From: Anaspis maculata
Lineage: Eukaryota; Arthropoda; Insecta; Coleoptera; Scraptiidae
NCBI GenBank assembly: GCA_949128115.1
Contig: OX421965.1
Location: 36,637,681 to 36,701,680 of the forward strand
DNA: 64,000 nt
Direction: 5' to 3'
The notes beneath the pieces are model-generated. The model had not been told where the DNA came from and ran no database searches. It was given only the letters and a program-made list of their open reading frames with translations. Every line of letters starts with the position of its first letter. Positions within the stretch are counted from its first letter, which is position 1. The translations under genes and the position numbers were made by a program. Shown one piece after another: positions 31,583 through 42,837 of the stretch.

Positions 31583-31713
31583 TGGGTAGCATTAATAAAA
31601 AATAAGCATGAGTATTTGCTTAGATTTTTGAGGAGTTGCTAAGCAGACTTTCTCTAGCAACGCCTATGAAATCCAAGCAAATGCTTATGCTTATTTTTTA
31701 TTAATACTACCCA
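31583..31713. mobile_element. 131-bp palindromic MITE, relative of 14,154-14,280
   Basis: Ends TGGGTAGCATTAATAAAAAA and its near complement ending TACCCA, enclosing 'gaggagttgctaagcaga' / 'tctctagcaacgcctat'. It shares the 'gagttgcta' core and AT-rich stem style with the element at 14,154. Non-coding. Confidence 0.7.
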
Positions 31714-32731
31714 ATAACAGAACCTATCGTAGAATTTTTTTTTGAAGAAGAAGCGAGAGAAGAAGCCACATCTGAGTCGGATTCTAAGCAGAAAATATGG
31801 ACTAGGCGACTAGGAGGAAGTGGTAAGTATCAATGAAGGATAAAATTAAAAAATCATACATTTTAGGAAAAATGGATGAAAATTTAAGAAAACTTGCCTA
31901 AAAATGAAACAAACAGAGCGATTCGCCCGCGTCCTGTGGAGAGCAAGAAATCAACGAAAGTGACCAAAATTCATGATTATTACAAAATGGTGACAAATCG
32001 TATAACGAATGAAGATGACGGCAATTATGCACAATGTAAGAAACACGACCTTCCTACCGCCGAATAAAAAATATAATAATTCATTATTTTCAGTTAAGTG
32101 TTTTTCAATTCCAAGTTATGTACAATGGATCAATTTATTCGGTGGACTACTTTTGGTGACGAGCAGTTATTTTATTTTGCCTCCCATAGAGGCGAATTTC
32201 CGGCAATGAGAATATAGATCTTTTTTAAATGCAACCTCAATTTCAATCAAATCGTCCAACAACCACGAGCAGATAAAATTAACCTTCCTTTCAAGAAACT
32301 TCGAGTTTCGTTGAATCTTCAAAAATAAATCGAAAATAGCAGATTGGTGGAAACTACGTCACGTGTTTTAATAAATCAATCATCAATGGAATGAGATGCA
32401 CGTGCCTTGGCGCTATTTTTAAAGTATCGGACGTGCCTTGACTCTACAATAATATTGTAGGCGTGTACGGGCAATTTTTCATGCAAATATGCGGTGTGTT
32501 TGTTAGAAAACTTGATTATTTTGCGAAAACGGAATAAACCTATCGCGAAAAAAAAACGGTAGATGTGTGTTTGTTTGTGTGGTACATGAGCAACAGTTCA
32601 AGGCTTTTTTAATAAAATAATGAACGAGCTTTTATCCAAAAATAACAACGGAAAACTGAGTCACGTGTTATATGCAATTATGGATTATATTAAAAAAATT
32701 TTAGGTCGGGTTGCACCGACGATTCGCTATA

Positions 32732-33793
32732 CAGAGGGGTGCATAAAAAACGGCCACCGCTGTAGCATCGTTATTCTTCATCCGATCTTCAAAATTCAAA
32801 AACCAGTTCAAATGGTGTAATGTCATCTATGACTCGACAGTAAAAAATATTTTTTCTATCATGATGCTTCTGAGCACTGATAGTCAACTTTTGTTTTTCA
32901 AATGACAACTATATTTTTTTAATTTCTTTTTGGATTCCTTACGCTTATCTGAATATAATGATGCATCAATATCACCCTTTTTGTTATCAAACACGAAGAT
33001 AAAAAATTGAACTGCGAAATTTTTACACATCACAGTAGCATCAAAACACCCACGATAAGCACGCAATCCGGTTGGCTGGGTGCAAAATGATGTTCAAAAG
33101 CATAAAGTAGGCCAGGCGTTTGGTATTTGAAAACGTAAATGTCAAAATGTTTTCTAGCTCAAAAAAAGCTGTCCGTCTCTAAGACTGGTTTATTCTATAT
33201 TTCTAGTTAATTATTTTATATCTTTTAGGTGGGTATGTGTTGTTAAAATGAAGAATCAATAAGACATTTTTTCCTGACGGGTCACAATACATACTCAGGA
33301 AGATAAAACAGTGAGCTGAAAATAGAGAATAAAGACGTCTTAGAGACGGACTTTTTTTTTAACTAAATAGAAAACATTTTGACATTTACGTTTTCAAATA
33401 CCAAACGCCCGACCTACTTTATGCTTTTGAACATCATTTTGCACACAGCCTACCGGATTGTGTGCATATCGTGGGTGTTTTGATGCTACTGTGATGTGTA
33501 AAAATTTCGCAGTTTAATTTTTTTTTCTTCGTGTTTGATAACAAAAAGGGTGATATTGATGCATCATTATATTCAGATAAGCGTAAGAAATCCAAAAATA
33601 AATTAAAAAAATATAGTTGTCATTTGAAAAACAAAAGTTGACTGTCAGTGCTCAGAAGCATCATGATGAAAAAAATATTTTTTATTGTCGAGTTATAGGA
33701 GACATTACACCATTTAAACTGGTTTTTGAATTTTGAAGATCGGATAAGGAATAACGATGCTACAGCGGTGGCCGTTTTTTATGCACCCCTCTG
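32732..33793. mobile_element. 1.06-kb TA-flanked inverted-repeat element (Tc1/mariner-type ends)
   Basis: Ends CAGAGGGGTGCATAAAAAAC and its complement, flanked by TA at 32,730-32,731 and 33,794-33,795. The arms are about 450 bp each (to roughly 33,190 and from 33,350) and nearly complementary, with landmarks 'cagcggtggccg' and 'agcatcatgat'. No transposase frame. TA target and CAGxGG end fit the Tc1/mariner superfamily, so this is a long-arm foldback MITE in intron 1 of gene 2. Confidence 0.85.
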
Positions 33794-34949
33794 TATATTC
33801 CGTATTCGGTCTATTTGGCCAACCGAAGATTTTTTTAAGTTTTTAAAATTTAAAAAAGAGCACAATTTCATTTAATAAACAAAAATACTCTTAATATAAT
33901 ATGTAAATAAAATTTTGTATCCTGTAATAATACTGCAAATCATTGGAATTAACAAAAAAATTCTTATTCGTTGGTGAAAATCGCAATGAAAATATTGTTT
34001 TTGGTTATTTTATTCAGAGGCGAGCAACAGGTTATGGAGCTCAGAAAAACAACTTTTTCGAATTTTTCTGGGAGAGTTGAATTGTGTCGGTCTCCGCCAT
34101 GGCTAACTATAATACTAAATGCTGATAACCACACCTACAGTGACGTTCTTCGAGTTTTCCTTGGTAATAACGTGTTTCGATAGACACCTAACTATTCGGC
34201 CGAATACAAGAAAATCACTATTCGGTACAACCCTTAACTACCGGATTTGATTGAATACCGCACACCGATTCGAGCAACGTTCGTTTGTTCAGACTTGCAA
34301 GTACAGAGGAGAGTCAAATGTCAATTAATGTTCGATGAATCATACATTTGTTTGTTGGGTTTGCAAATTGCGAACCAAGTTAAAATTCAAGAAACGAACG
34401 CTTCAATTTAAACTGTGTTGTCTCCGTCAGCGATAATGGCCGAATTATCTCTCAAGGATTAAAGATAAAATTTGCAAACAATCGACATATAGGTGAGTAC
34501 CTACTTCGAATGACATTGAAGCTAATAATAATTGACTTAGAATTGGAAAAGGTCAAGAAAAAGACTTGAACTCTCAGGAATCCTAATTGAAGTTTAGTAA
34601 CATATAGGAAACAGAAATGTTCCATGAACGTTCATAAAAGGGGTATGTATGTACAGGACAGGTCGTCATGGTTATACGATTTCCAGCGCACACCTACTAA
34701 GCACTGAAATGCATACCATTATGCCATTTGCATTTCGCTTTGTATTTAAATGGTCGCGCGGTATTTCCATGTCAAAGAGTTTTGTTTTATGTGGAGTGTG
34801 TAATTGACTATTGACTGAAAAACATATGAATGATCAGATTACTCGGTTGCAGCATGCTCAACGGGGTTGAAATTGAATATCGCTGTGGCATTTAGGGATC
34901 TGGTTACGGAACAAAACGGATTAATTATTACAGGACAGGTTTGACCTCG

Positions 34950-35425
34950 GGTTTGTCGTTAGTTACGCACTTTTGTCAAACGTTTCAGTGACCCCACCAG
35001 GCTACGCGATGCGCCCGGCAAAATGGGATCCGGGAAATTTGAATTGGCATTTTGTCGAGAATGTCTGGAAACCGCATCACTTTGTTTTGGCGGGAACGAA
35101 TGGAACCCGGTGTACCCACGGCATGTACGCCTTGTTGTTCCGACAGACAAGACGACAGATGGTCGCGCTTCCTTCCCGACCAGCTGTCTGTTGGAGGAAA
35201 CAGATAATAATATCTCCAAGACAACGGTACCAAACACCTGTACCGTCTGTTCCGTCTGACGGTGGCTCGTTTTACTGCATTTCCCCCAGAGTCGTTCTCT
35301 TTAGGTCAGAGGAAGTAAGATACCATCATCACATCAAGTCGTCGAGCGCGACTCTGAGAGCTTTCGTCGCTCTAAGCATACTACTATACTGCCCGCCAAC
35401 AACGGTTTCACCTGTGCCTTAATTG
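34950..35425 (+). other. GC-richer block with overlapping open frames, unrecognised
   Basis: A block near 50% GC just left of the BEL/Pao element, with open frames on both strands: 149 codons from 34,973 plus, and 78 codons from 35,023 plus, reading MGSGKFELAFCRECLETASL and ending NTCTVCSV. No family could be recognised, and multi-frame openness is expected by chance at this GC. It may be part of an older repeat. Confidence 0.3.
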
Positions 35426-35571
35426 GTTTTTAATTGGTGGACATGTGCACAAAAAACACATGAGCACAACATGTCATGTCAACGCTACTTTGACACATTT
35501 ACACACATGTCATCGCCACCGTTCTATCAAACACAAGCATGCAGCAGGACTGGGAAAGGATAATTGGGAGG

Positions 35572-35875
35572 TGTTTAGTGGTCACCCTGTATCTGTTCAC
35601 GAGCGTCTTGTCGGTCGCAATTAACATTCAGGTAAACAGGGGATGAATGGGCCACCCCACCCTTGCGCCTTCTTATGTTTGAAAACGGCGGAAACGGCCA
35701 CTCCGTCCGGATTTCTTGCTTCTGTATCTCGACTTCAGTCGGCAAGCATGTCATTTTTCTCCGCTTACCATATTCCATGTTTTTCGAAAATGTACAAGTG
35801 TGTAAATAAATGTAATTAGTGTACATAGAAAAAATGTGTATACATTAAACCTTCCACAAACTTTATACAAAAACA
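35572..35875 (+). repeat. 5' LTR of BEL/Pao element
   Basis: 304 bp, TGTTTAGTGG to ACAAAAACA. Carries AATAAA near 35,806. Identical to the 3' LTR. An 83-codon frame on its minus strand is present in both LTRs simply because they are identical and is not considered a gene. Confidence 0.97.
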
Positions 35876-35877
35876 TA

Positions 35878-35895
35878 TGGCGCCCGAGCAGGGAC
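35878..35895 (+). other. Primer-binding site, tRNA-Lys type
   Basis: TGGCGCCCGAGCAGGGAC, two bases after the 5' LTR. It is complementary to the 3' end of tRNA-Lys(TTT) at 17 of 18 positions (the mismatch is the G in CGAGC). The comparison with the tRNA is from memory. Confidence 0.8.
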
Positions 35896-36225
35896 ATTAA
35901 TTAAACATCGCAAGTGCTTTGTGATTCACGGAAACAACATTGATTCTACAAAGTGCAACATTTCAACGTCCACCCTGAAGTTTTGACTTGGAAGTTCGAC
36001 AACGATTTCATCCGAGGCAGCAGCAAACGAGATTTGCCACTTGGGAATCGACAACGGTCTTCATCAAGGCAGCATCAAAGCAGAAGGTCAGTGGGCAATC
36101 CCTCTCATTATCCTTTTCAACATATCCTCACTTCTATGTGGTTTAAGCATTACTTCAATTTTTAACACAAATTATATCATCATATCATAAACATTTATTA
36201 AAAAATAAATCAAAAATAAACAAAA

Positions 36226-39200
36226 ATGGCGCCTGCTTTAAGTCCAGGCGACAAAATCAAAAAACTGCGCGAAAAGCAGCAAAAACAATTAAAAAAGGTA
36301 ACTGATTTAACAATCTGGTGGAATGAATTCAAAGAGACAACAGATGCCATGCAATTCAATTCTCGGTGGAAAAAGGTTGTATCTACCTACAATGAATTTC
36401 AAGATGCAAACGATCAGATCGAAGAAATTCTTGATGCCGCTATTGAAAACCCATCAGAAAAGCCAGAATCACCCTTTGATAAAGCAGCTTATGACCGCGT
36501 ATATCTCGAATTTGAACGAGCATATTTTAATTTGGAAAGTCTTCTTGAACGTCATATGAAGCAATCAGAAGAAAAATCTGAAACCCCACAAGTGCAGATT
36601 CAAAGGACTATCCAATTAAAGCCCATAAACATCCAGCCTTATTACGGTACATACACAGAGTGGCTCCCATTTTATAACACATTCAAATCGTTAGTTCACG
36701 ACGACTCTACCCTGAATAACATTCAGAAATTTCATCATTTGAAAGAGTGCCTAAAAGGAGATGCCGCGAACATACTCAATAGTTTATCAATTTCTTCAGA
36801 TAATTACAAGACTGCATGGGTCCTTTTGAAAGAAAGATTTCAGCATAATAGACTAATTTCACAACATCACATCAATAACATTTTCAATCTTCCATCGGTT
36901 CAAAAGGACTCCGCTAGTTCTTTAAGACACCTAACAGATACACTTACTAGTAATTTAGAATCACTAAAATCACTTCAAATTAACACGGCAAATTGGGATC
37001 CACTATTAATATACTTAGTCACCTCCAAACTAGACTATATTACACGTAAAAACTGGGAGGAATCACTTAACACGACAGACTTGCCGTCTTTTGCCAGTTT
37101 TCTAAAATTTCTCATACAAAAATGCAGTTTACTAGAAGCCCTAGAAGTAAACAAAGGAATAGCCAAAAGCCAAACTCAAAATCACCAAGCCCCTCAAGAT
37201 AGATTTCGTAATCAAAAACTACCTTACAAAAATGCAACTAGCTTACTAACGACCCCAGGTTTTTCATGCTTCCTCTGCAAGGAATCTCACCGGCTTTTTG
37301 ATTGCCCAAATTTCTTAAAACTTTCTGTCAATGCTCGAATTACGGAAGCTAGAAAGCTGAAGGTTTGTTCAAATTGCCTTAAAGGCACACACAACATCAA
37401 AGACTGTTTCTCGAGTGGATGCCGCACTTGCGGTCAAAAACACAACACCTTGCTTCACTTAGCACAAAGGGAATCTTCCCCGCTGGTTCCTGAAGTAGTC
37501 GCTAACTGCGCTAATACAAATTTGAATCCATCGATGTCAAAACAAATTCTATTGTCAACCGCTGTGATTAAAGTAGCGAGCCGCGATGGTCAATTTCATG
37601 ACGTTCGTGTCGTCCTAGATCCCGGTTCAACTTCTCATTTCATTTTAGAGGAAACCTCTCAGCGACTCGGACTGAAAGTCAACAAAACTAACGTATCAAT
37701 TTCTGGTATAAATCAAGCGAAAAGCCTAGCGACTAAAATGGCCGAGGTCAACTTCAAATCAATCCATACGTCTTATTCGGCAAAAATTCAATGTCTTGTG
37801 TCCCCAAATATCACCGAAAAATTACCATTAGTTAGTTTTTTGACGTCAGATCTAAACTTTACGAGCAGTATCAAGCTAGCCGATCCTCAATTTAATATTT
37901 CGGGACCCGTGGAGATGTTAATCGGCGCCGAATTATACCTAGACCTGCTTTGTATCGGTCAATTTAAGGCATACAAAAATGGCCCTACCGTTCAAAAAAC
38001 AAAGCTCGGATGGATCATAGCCGGAGCTCACGCAAGCGCTGGGCCCTCTGCCGTCATTTGCAATTTGTCAAGTGGCGAAATGTTAAACAATCAAGTGTCC
38101 AAGTTTTGGGAGATAGAAGAGGTGCATGTAAAAAATGCATCGTGGTCACCTGAAGAAAGGACCTGCGAAGCACATTTTGTTGAAAACACAAAACGCGATA
38201 ACGACGGTCGTTTTATTGTATCTCTACCTTTCAAAGACAACAAAGAGGAACTGGGGCTATCACGGGACATAGCATTGAGACGGTTTCGTGGCACCGAAAG
38301 AAAACTGATACGAAATTCCGCATTAGCAGCTGATTACATTCAATTCATGTCGGAATACGACAAATTAAAACATATGCAATTCATATCCCATCTAGACCTC
38401 AGCATTCCAGACAGTAACAAGCATTTTTATTTACCTCATCATCCGGTAATTAAAGAAAGCAGCCTCACTACTCGCACTCGTGTGGTATACGATGGTAGTG
38501 CGAAATCTTCCTCGGGGATTAGCCTAAATGACTCACTAATGGTGGGTCCTACAATCCAGCAGGATGTTATATCAATCTTGAACAGATTCCGAACGCATCA
38601 ATTTGTAATATGTGCAGATATTTCCAAGATGTATAGACAGATTTTAGTCTCTGAAGAGGATCGAAACTATCAACGAATCCTATGGCGCGAAAACTCTTCC
38701 GAACCAATCGGTATTTATCAATTAAACACGGTCACATACGGGACAGGTCCTGCCTCGTTCCTTGCCACTCGGTGTCTTCATCAGCTGGCACAGGAAGAGA
38801 TGGAAAACTTTCCTGAAACTTGCAAAGCCATACTCCAAGATTTTTTTGTTGATGACATACTAACGGGTGGTAATGATAAAAAACAAGTACTTATTCTTCG
38901 AGACCAGCTGATAACAGTGTTGAATAGTGGTGGTTTCCCACTATCGAAATGGTGTGCAAACGACCCAAGTCTTTTAAACGGAATCCAAGACACTGCTCAC
39001 CCCATCATCATCAATATAGACGGAAATAAAAATTCAAAAACGCTCGGTTTGTTATGGAACAGTGAGATGGACACCTTCACGTACTCATTTACACCGCATA
39101 ATGAACACAAAAGGGTCACTAAGCGCAGTATCCTTTCCATAACGGCTCAAATCTTTGACCCCTTAGGTCTCATTGGCCCTTTAATTGTAAAGGCAAAAAT

Positions 39201-41454
39201 TCTATTACAAAAATTGTGGCAACTAAAGCTAGAATGGGACGAGAGCGTGCCTATAGCTTTTTACAGCCTGTGGCAAGGACTTCTAGATCAGTTCCGATTA
39301 CTTAATAACTTTAAAATCCCACGTAAAGTCATAGCTTTCTTTCCATATCAAACAATAGAAATTCATTCATTTTCAGATTCGTCTGAAGTTGCCTACGGCG
39401 CAGCGCTATATTTGAGAGCCATAGATATGCAGGGTAAAATTTCCGTATCCTTGCTAATATCAAAATCACGGGTGGCTCCTTTAAAAAACGTTTCATTACC
39501 GCGCCTCGAACTGTGTGGTGCATTGTTAACGGCTCAATTAGCCGATAAATACACGAAAACGATCAACTTACCTATATCAAAGCGGTATTATTATACAGAT
39601 TCACAAATAGTGCTAGCCTGGATCTCGGGAAATTCCAACAAATGGAAAACTTTCGTGGCTAACCGCGTTGCTCAAATCCATGATTTGACTGCACCTGCAG
39701 ACTGGCATCATGTACCATCAAATCTCAATCCTGCGGATATAATTTCTAGGGGTGCTACTGCAGAGGAACTAAAAAATTCCGAGTTGTGGTGGTCAGGCCC
39801 GAAATTTCTCCACGACTCCGTTCAAATTAACATTCAATCGAGACCTACAATTGACGAAGACTCAAGTCAAGTTCCCGAAAGACGAAAGGTTATGCAAGTA
39901 TCAATTTTATCAAACACATCTGATGACAATGTCTTGAAACCAATCATTGAGAAATATCGGTTTACCCGAATTGTACGCGTAACGGCTTATATTCTACGTT
40001 TCGTCAGGAATTTGAAATGTAAAAAGGATGAGCGCAATTATCAGCCAATAAGCGGTCACGAAATTCAAAGTGCCATAGTTCACATTTGCAAATATGTGCA
40101 GACGGAGGCTTTCGCACCGGAAATCGTTTCACTTCAGGCAAAAATGCCGATTTCTAAAAAGAGCAAACTAGCTAATTTAAATCCCTTCCTGGATGAGTGC
40201 AATATAATTCGGGTCGGTGGTCGCCTCAAACAGGCGAATTTAGTTTATGACTCTAAACACCCCATCGTATTACCAAAGACCCATCCATTTACGCGTAAAC
40301 TTATCGTTCACTATCATCAAAAAACATTGCACGCAGGTTCTCAAAATACTTTGTCGGCGGTGCGACAATCATACTGGCCATTATCCGGCAAGGCTATTGT
40401 TACCCAAATAGTTCGCAAATGCATTCCTTGTTTCCGGGCAAAACCTACACCTGGGTACCAACTCATGGGCGATTTACCTGAAGAACGAGTACTTCCGGGT
40501 CGACCTTTTAGTGTCACAGGTATAGATTACGCAGGGCCAATTAATATCCGAGAGGGTCGTCTCCGAGGACGACCAAGAGTAATAAAATCTTATATAGCCC
40601 TCTTTGTATGTTTTGCAACTAAGGCACTGCACTTAGAGCTGGTTACAGATTGCACTTCTGAGTCCTTTTTAAACGCTTTGAAAAGATTCATGTCCAGACG
40701 CGGCATGGTCTCCAAATTATTTTCCGATAATGGCACAACCTTTGTTGGTGCAAATAAAGAGCTCACAGATATGTTTAAGCTACTTCGATCAAAGGAATTC
40801 CAATCACGAGTGATTGACCCTTTGTCCACTGATGGAATCACATGGAAATTCATTCCACCTGCAGGACCTCATCAAGGAGGCTTGTGGGAGTCAGGTGTTA
40901 AATCCGTTAAACATCATCTAAAACGCGTTTCTCGCAACGCACTCCTAACTTATGAAGAGATGCAAACTCTTCTTGCACAAATTGAAGCATGCTTGAACTC
41001 TCGACCTCTCTTTCCCTTATCAAGCGATCCAAATGATTATTCCGCTTTAAGCCCTTCACATTTCCTCGTCGGTAGCCCACTGAATTCTCTTCCAGAGCCG
41101 GACATAGTCAGCATCAAGTTGAATCGACTTTCCCGGTGGCAAATGGTTACTCAGCTGCAACAGCACTTCTGGAAGCGGTGGTCTCATGATTACCTCAACA
41201 CCTTACAACAGCGAACAAAATGGAAGGTCGCTCAACCGGAGCATTTTCACGAAGGGGTTCTAGTTGTCATCAAGGAAGACACCTTAGCTCCGTCAATGTG
41301 GCGCCTAGGCCGAATTGTATCCACGCATCCAGGAGCAGACGGTCTAGTCAGGGTCGCTACAGTAAAAACGGCCCATGGCACCTACAAGCGTCCCATCACA
41401 AAATTGTGCATCTTGCCAGGTATCGAAGACGAAGATGGTGACACAAATGTGTAA
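36226..41454 (+). CDS. BEL/Pao Gag-Pol polyprotein, intact
   Basis: 1,742 residues from the ATG at 36,226 to TAA at 41,452. Order: coiled, Lys/Glu-rich Gag N-terminus (1-110); Gag core of the DUF1759 type (about 130-300, YYGTYTEWLPFYNTFKSL); zinc-knuckle region (347-412, C-x2-C and later C-x2-C-x4-H-x4-C pairs); aspartic protease of the DUF1758 type (active site near residue 464 reads VLDPGST, so D-P-G instead of D-S/T-G); reverse transcriptase (about 740-890, CADISKMYRQI, YGTGPASF and FFVDDILTGG near 873); RNase H (SDSS near 1,050, LELCGA, YTDSQIV); integrase with HHCC zinc region (HAGSQNTL, C-x2-C) and DDE core (GIDYAGP near 1,431, SDNGTTF near 1,499, LWESGVK near 1,553); C-terminal DUF5641-like domain (WRLGRIVSTHPG). 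No internal stop. It makes the proteins for reverse transcription and integration of the element. Confidence 0.96.
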   Translation: MAPALSPGDKIKKLREKQQKQLKKVTDLTIWWNEFKETTDAMQFNSRWKKVVSTYNEFQDANDQIEEILDAAIENPSEKPESPFDKAAYDRVYLEFERAYFNLESLLERHMKQSEEKSETPQVQIQRTIQLKPINIQPYYGTYTEWLPFYNTFKSLVHDDSTLNNIQKFHHLKECLKGDAANILNSLSISSDNYKTAWVLLKERFQHNRLISQHHINNIFNLPSVQKDSASSLRHLTDTLTSNLESLKSLQINTANWDPLLIYLVTSKLDYITRKNWEESLNTTDLPSFASFLKFLIQKCSLLEALEVNKGIAKSQTQNHQAPQDRFRNQKLPYKNATSLLTTPGFSCFLCKESHRLFDCPNFLKLSVNARITEARKLKVCSNCLKGTHNIKDCFSSGCRTCGQKHNTLLHLAQRESSPLVPEVVANCANTNLNPSMSKQILLSTAVIKVASRDGQFHDVRVVLDPGSTSHFILEETSQRLGLKVNKTNVSISGINQAKSLATKMAEVNFKSIHTSYSAKIQCLVSPNITEKLPLVSFLTSDLNFTSSIKLADPQFNISGPVEMLIGAELYLDLLCIGQFKAYKNGPTVQKTKLGWIIAGAHASAGPSAVICNLSSGEMLNNQVSKFWEIEEVHVKNASWSPEERTCEAHFVENTKRDNDGRFIVSLPFKDNKEELGLSRDIALRRFRGTERKLIRNSALAADYIQFMSEYDKLKHMQFISHLDLSIPDSNKHFYLPHHPVIKESSLTTRTRVVYDGSAKSSSGISLNDSLMVGPTIQQDVISILNRFRTHQFVICADISKMYRQILVSEEDRNYQRILWRENSSEPIGIYQLNTVTYGTGPASFLATRCLHQLAQEEMENFPETCKAILQDFFVDDILTGGNDKKQVLILRDQLITVLNSGGFPLSKWCANDPSLLNGIQDTAHPIIINIDGNKNSKTLGLLWNSEMDTFTYSFTPHNEHKRVTKRSILSITAQIFDPLGLIGPLIVKAKILLQKLWQLKLEWDESVPIAFYSLWQGLLDQFRLLNNFKIPRKVIAFFPYQTIEIHSFSDSSEVAYGAALYLRAIDMQGKISVSLLISKSRVAPLKNVSLPRLELCGALLTAQLADKYTKTINLPISKRYYYTDSQIVLAWISGNSNKWKTFVANRVAQIHDLTAPADWHHVPSNLNPADIISRGATAEELKNSELWWSGPKFLHDSVQINIQSRPTIDEDSSQVPERRKVMQVSILSNTSDDNVLKPIIEKYRFTRIVRVTAYILRFVRNLKCKKDERNYQPISGHEIQSAIVHICKYVQTEAFAPEIVSLQAKMPISKKSKLANLNPFLDECNIIRVGGRLKQANLVYDSKHPIVLPKTHPFTRKLIVHYHQKTLHAGSQNTLSAVRQSYWPLSGKAIVTQIVRKCIPCFRAKPTPGYQLMGDLPEERVLPGRPFSVTGIDYAGPINIREGRLRGRPRVIKSYIALFVCFATKALHLELVTDCTSESFLNALKRFMSRRGMVSKLFSDNGTTFVGANKELTDMFKLLRSKEFQSRVIDPLSTDGITWKFIPPAGPHQGGLWESGVKSVKHHLKRVSRNALLTYEEMQTLLAQIEACLNSRPLFPLSSDPNDYSALSPSHFLVGSPLNSLPEPDIVSIKLNRLSRWQMVTQLQQHFWKRWSHDYLNTLQQRTKWKVAQPEHFHEGVLVVIKEDTLAPSMWRLGRIVSTHPGADGLVRVATVKTAHGTYKRPITKLCILPGIEDEDGDTNV

Positions 41455-41740
41455 TTGTACAGTGATAAAATGACAATTGGTGTACACTGTACAGTGACAA
41501 AGACTTCCAATGCTGGCAACGTATCCATTTGTTACAAAACTCAGAAAGATGGACTCGCAAAATACTAGCATGATTATTTTTTGTAAACCATACAAATCGT
41601 TTTCATCTGATTATTATCGCAATAGGTAGTAAATGAACTGTATATTTTATTTTAGGTATCTATATTATTATTCTTTGTATCTTTGTAATTATTCTAATTT
41701 TTCTTTAATTGAAATCTTGAGATTTCAATGGGGGCCGGTA

Positions 41741-42044
41741 TGTTTAGTGGTCACCCTGTATCTGTTCACGAGCGTCTTGTCGGTCGCAATTAACATTCAG
41801 GTAAACAGGGGATGAATGGGCCACCCCACCCTTGCGCCTTCTTATGTTTGAAAACGGCGGAAACGGCCACTCCGTCCGGATTTCTTGCTTCTGTATCTCG
41901 ACTTCAGTCGGCAAGCATGTCATTTTTCTCCGCTTACCATATTCCATGTTTTTCGAAAATGTACAAGTGTGTAAATAAATGTAATTAGTGTACATAGAAA
42001 AAATGTGTATACATTAAACCTTCCACAAACTTTATACAAAAACA
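41741..42044 (+). repeat. 3' LTR of BEL/Pao element
   Basis: 304 bp, identical to the 5' LTR. It is preceded by the G-rich stretch TGGGGGCCGG (about 41,729-41,738), the likely polypurine tract that primes second-strand DNA. Confidence 0.97.
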
Positions 42045-42049
42045 GGAGG

Positions 42050-42835
42050 GTATTGTGAGGAGTTAACGAACTACAGACATTCGTTTATTCGAGGTCCATA
42101 GTCGATTTCCGCATCGCTGCAATGGTGATGATGGAAAAATCCGAGACGGCTTCGATAATAAACAATGATTGTTTTTCACCAAGCACAGTGCTTGCTCCAT
42201 AAAAACAAGCCTGTGTCGGATGATGATGGGTTCAGTTTGAACGTTGTGCAAAGTCGGCTGTGGTTATGATAAGCCACGCTAGGAATAATTAGCATTCATT
42301 TGAATATCTAATGCGATCGTGTGACGCATCACATGTGTGCGAAGCACCGCAAAAAATCGTGTTGTCTTGCATTTATTTACAATAATTTGTATTAATCTAG
42401 TCTCATATACGAAAGCTGCATGAAATAAATATTAGGTTTTTGTCCATCGCGCAACATCAGCGGGTGCAAAATTCCGATCCGAATACAGATTCTAATGGAT
42501 TTGACAAGCGACACGGCTGTCAATAATCATTCATATCGATTATCGGTGCTGTCATAAAGTTTGACATTCGAGTCAACATTCCTTTGTCAGCTTGTTTTTT
42601 CAAATTCGAAAAGTGGCATCAGGTGACGGGTCAGCGTTCGGTACAATGGAATTTTCCGAGGATTTTTCACATATTGCATAAATGTGACAGTTGCTTACTT
42701 GTCCCCAAGGTGTTCAAATTCCAGCACAAAGACTTTATTATGTTTATACTGCTCCGGTATAAATAGAAATCTTCAAAACTTGGAAAAAAAATCAACAATC
42801 TATATTAGATTGGGCAACCGGGAGTTTTGAGCATT
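42050..42835. other. Intronic sequence right of the BEL/Pao element
   Basis: Intron 1 of gene 2 continues. No gene or element boundary is supported in this stretch. Confidence 0.45.
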
Positions 42836-42837
42836 TT

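Larger units (their letters stand above)
35567..42049 (+). mobile_element. Complete BEL/Pao LTR retrotransposon with GGAGG target duplication
   Basis: Element 35,572-42,044 flanked by the 5-bp direct repeat GGAGG (35,567-35,571 and 42,045-42,049). Two 304-bp LTRs, read base by base, are identical and start TG and end CA. A primer-binding site, one uninterrupted Gag-Pol frame of 1,742 codons and a short G-rich tract before the 3' LTR complete it. No envelope frame is present. Domain order Gag-PR-RT-RH-IN identifies the BEL/Pao superfamily. Identical LTRs mean a very recent insertion, probably still polymorphic. It lies in intron 1 of gene 2 in the opposite orientation, so it adds antisense transcription and poly(A) signals that the host reads in reverse. 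Confidence 0.96.

Noticed and set aside
35575..35826. 83-codon frame on the minus strand of the LTR
   Set aside because: Present twice only because the LTRs are identical. No regulatory or coding role is known for BEL/Pao LTRs on this strand.
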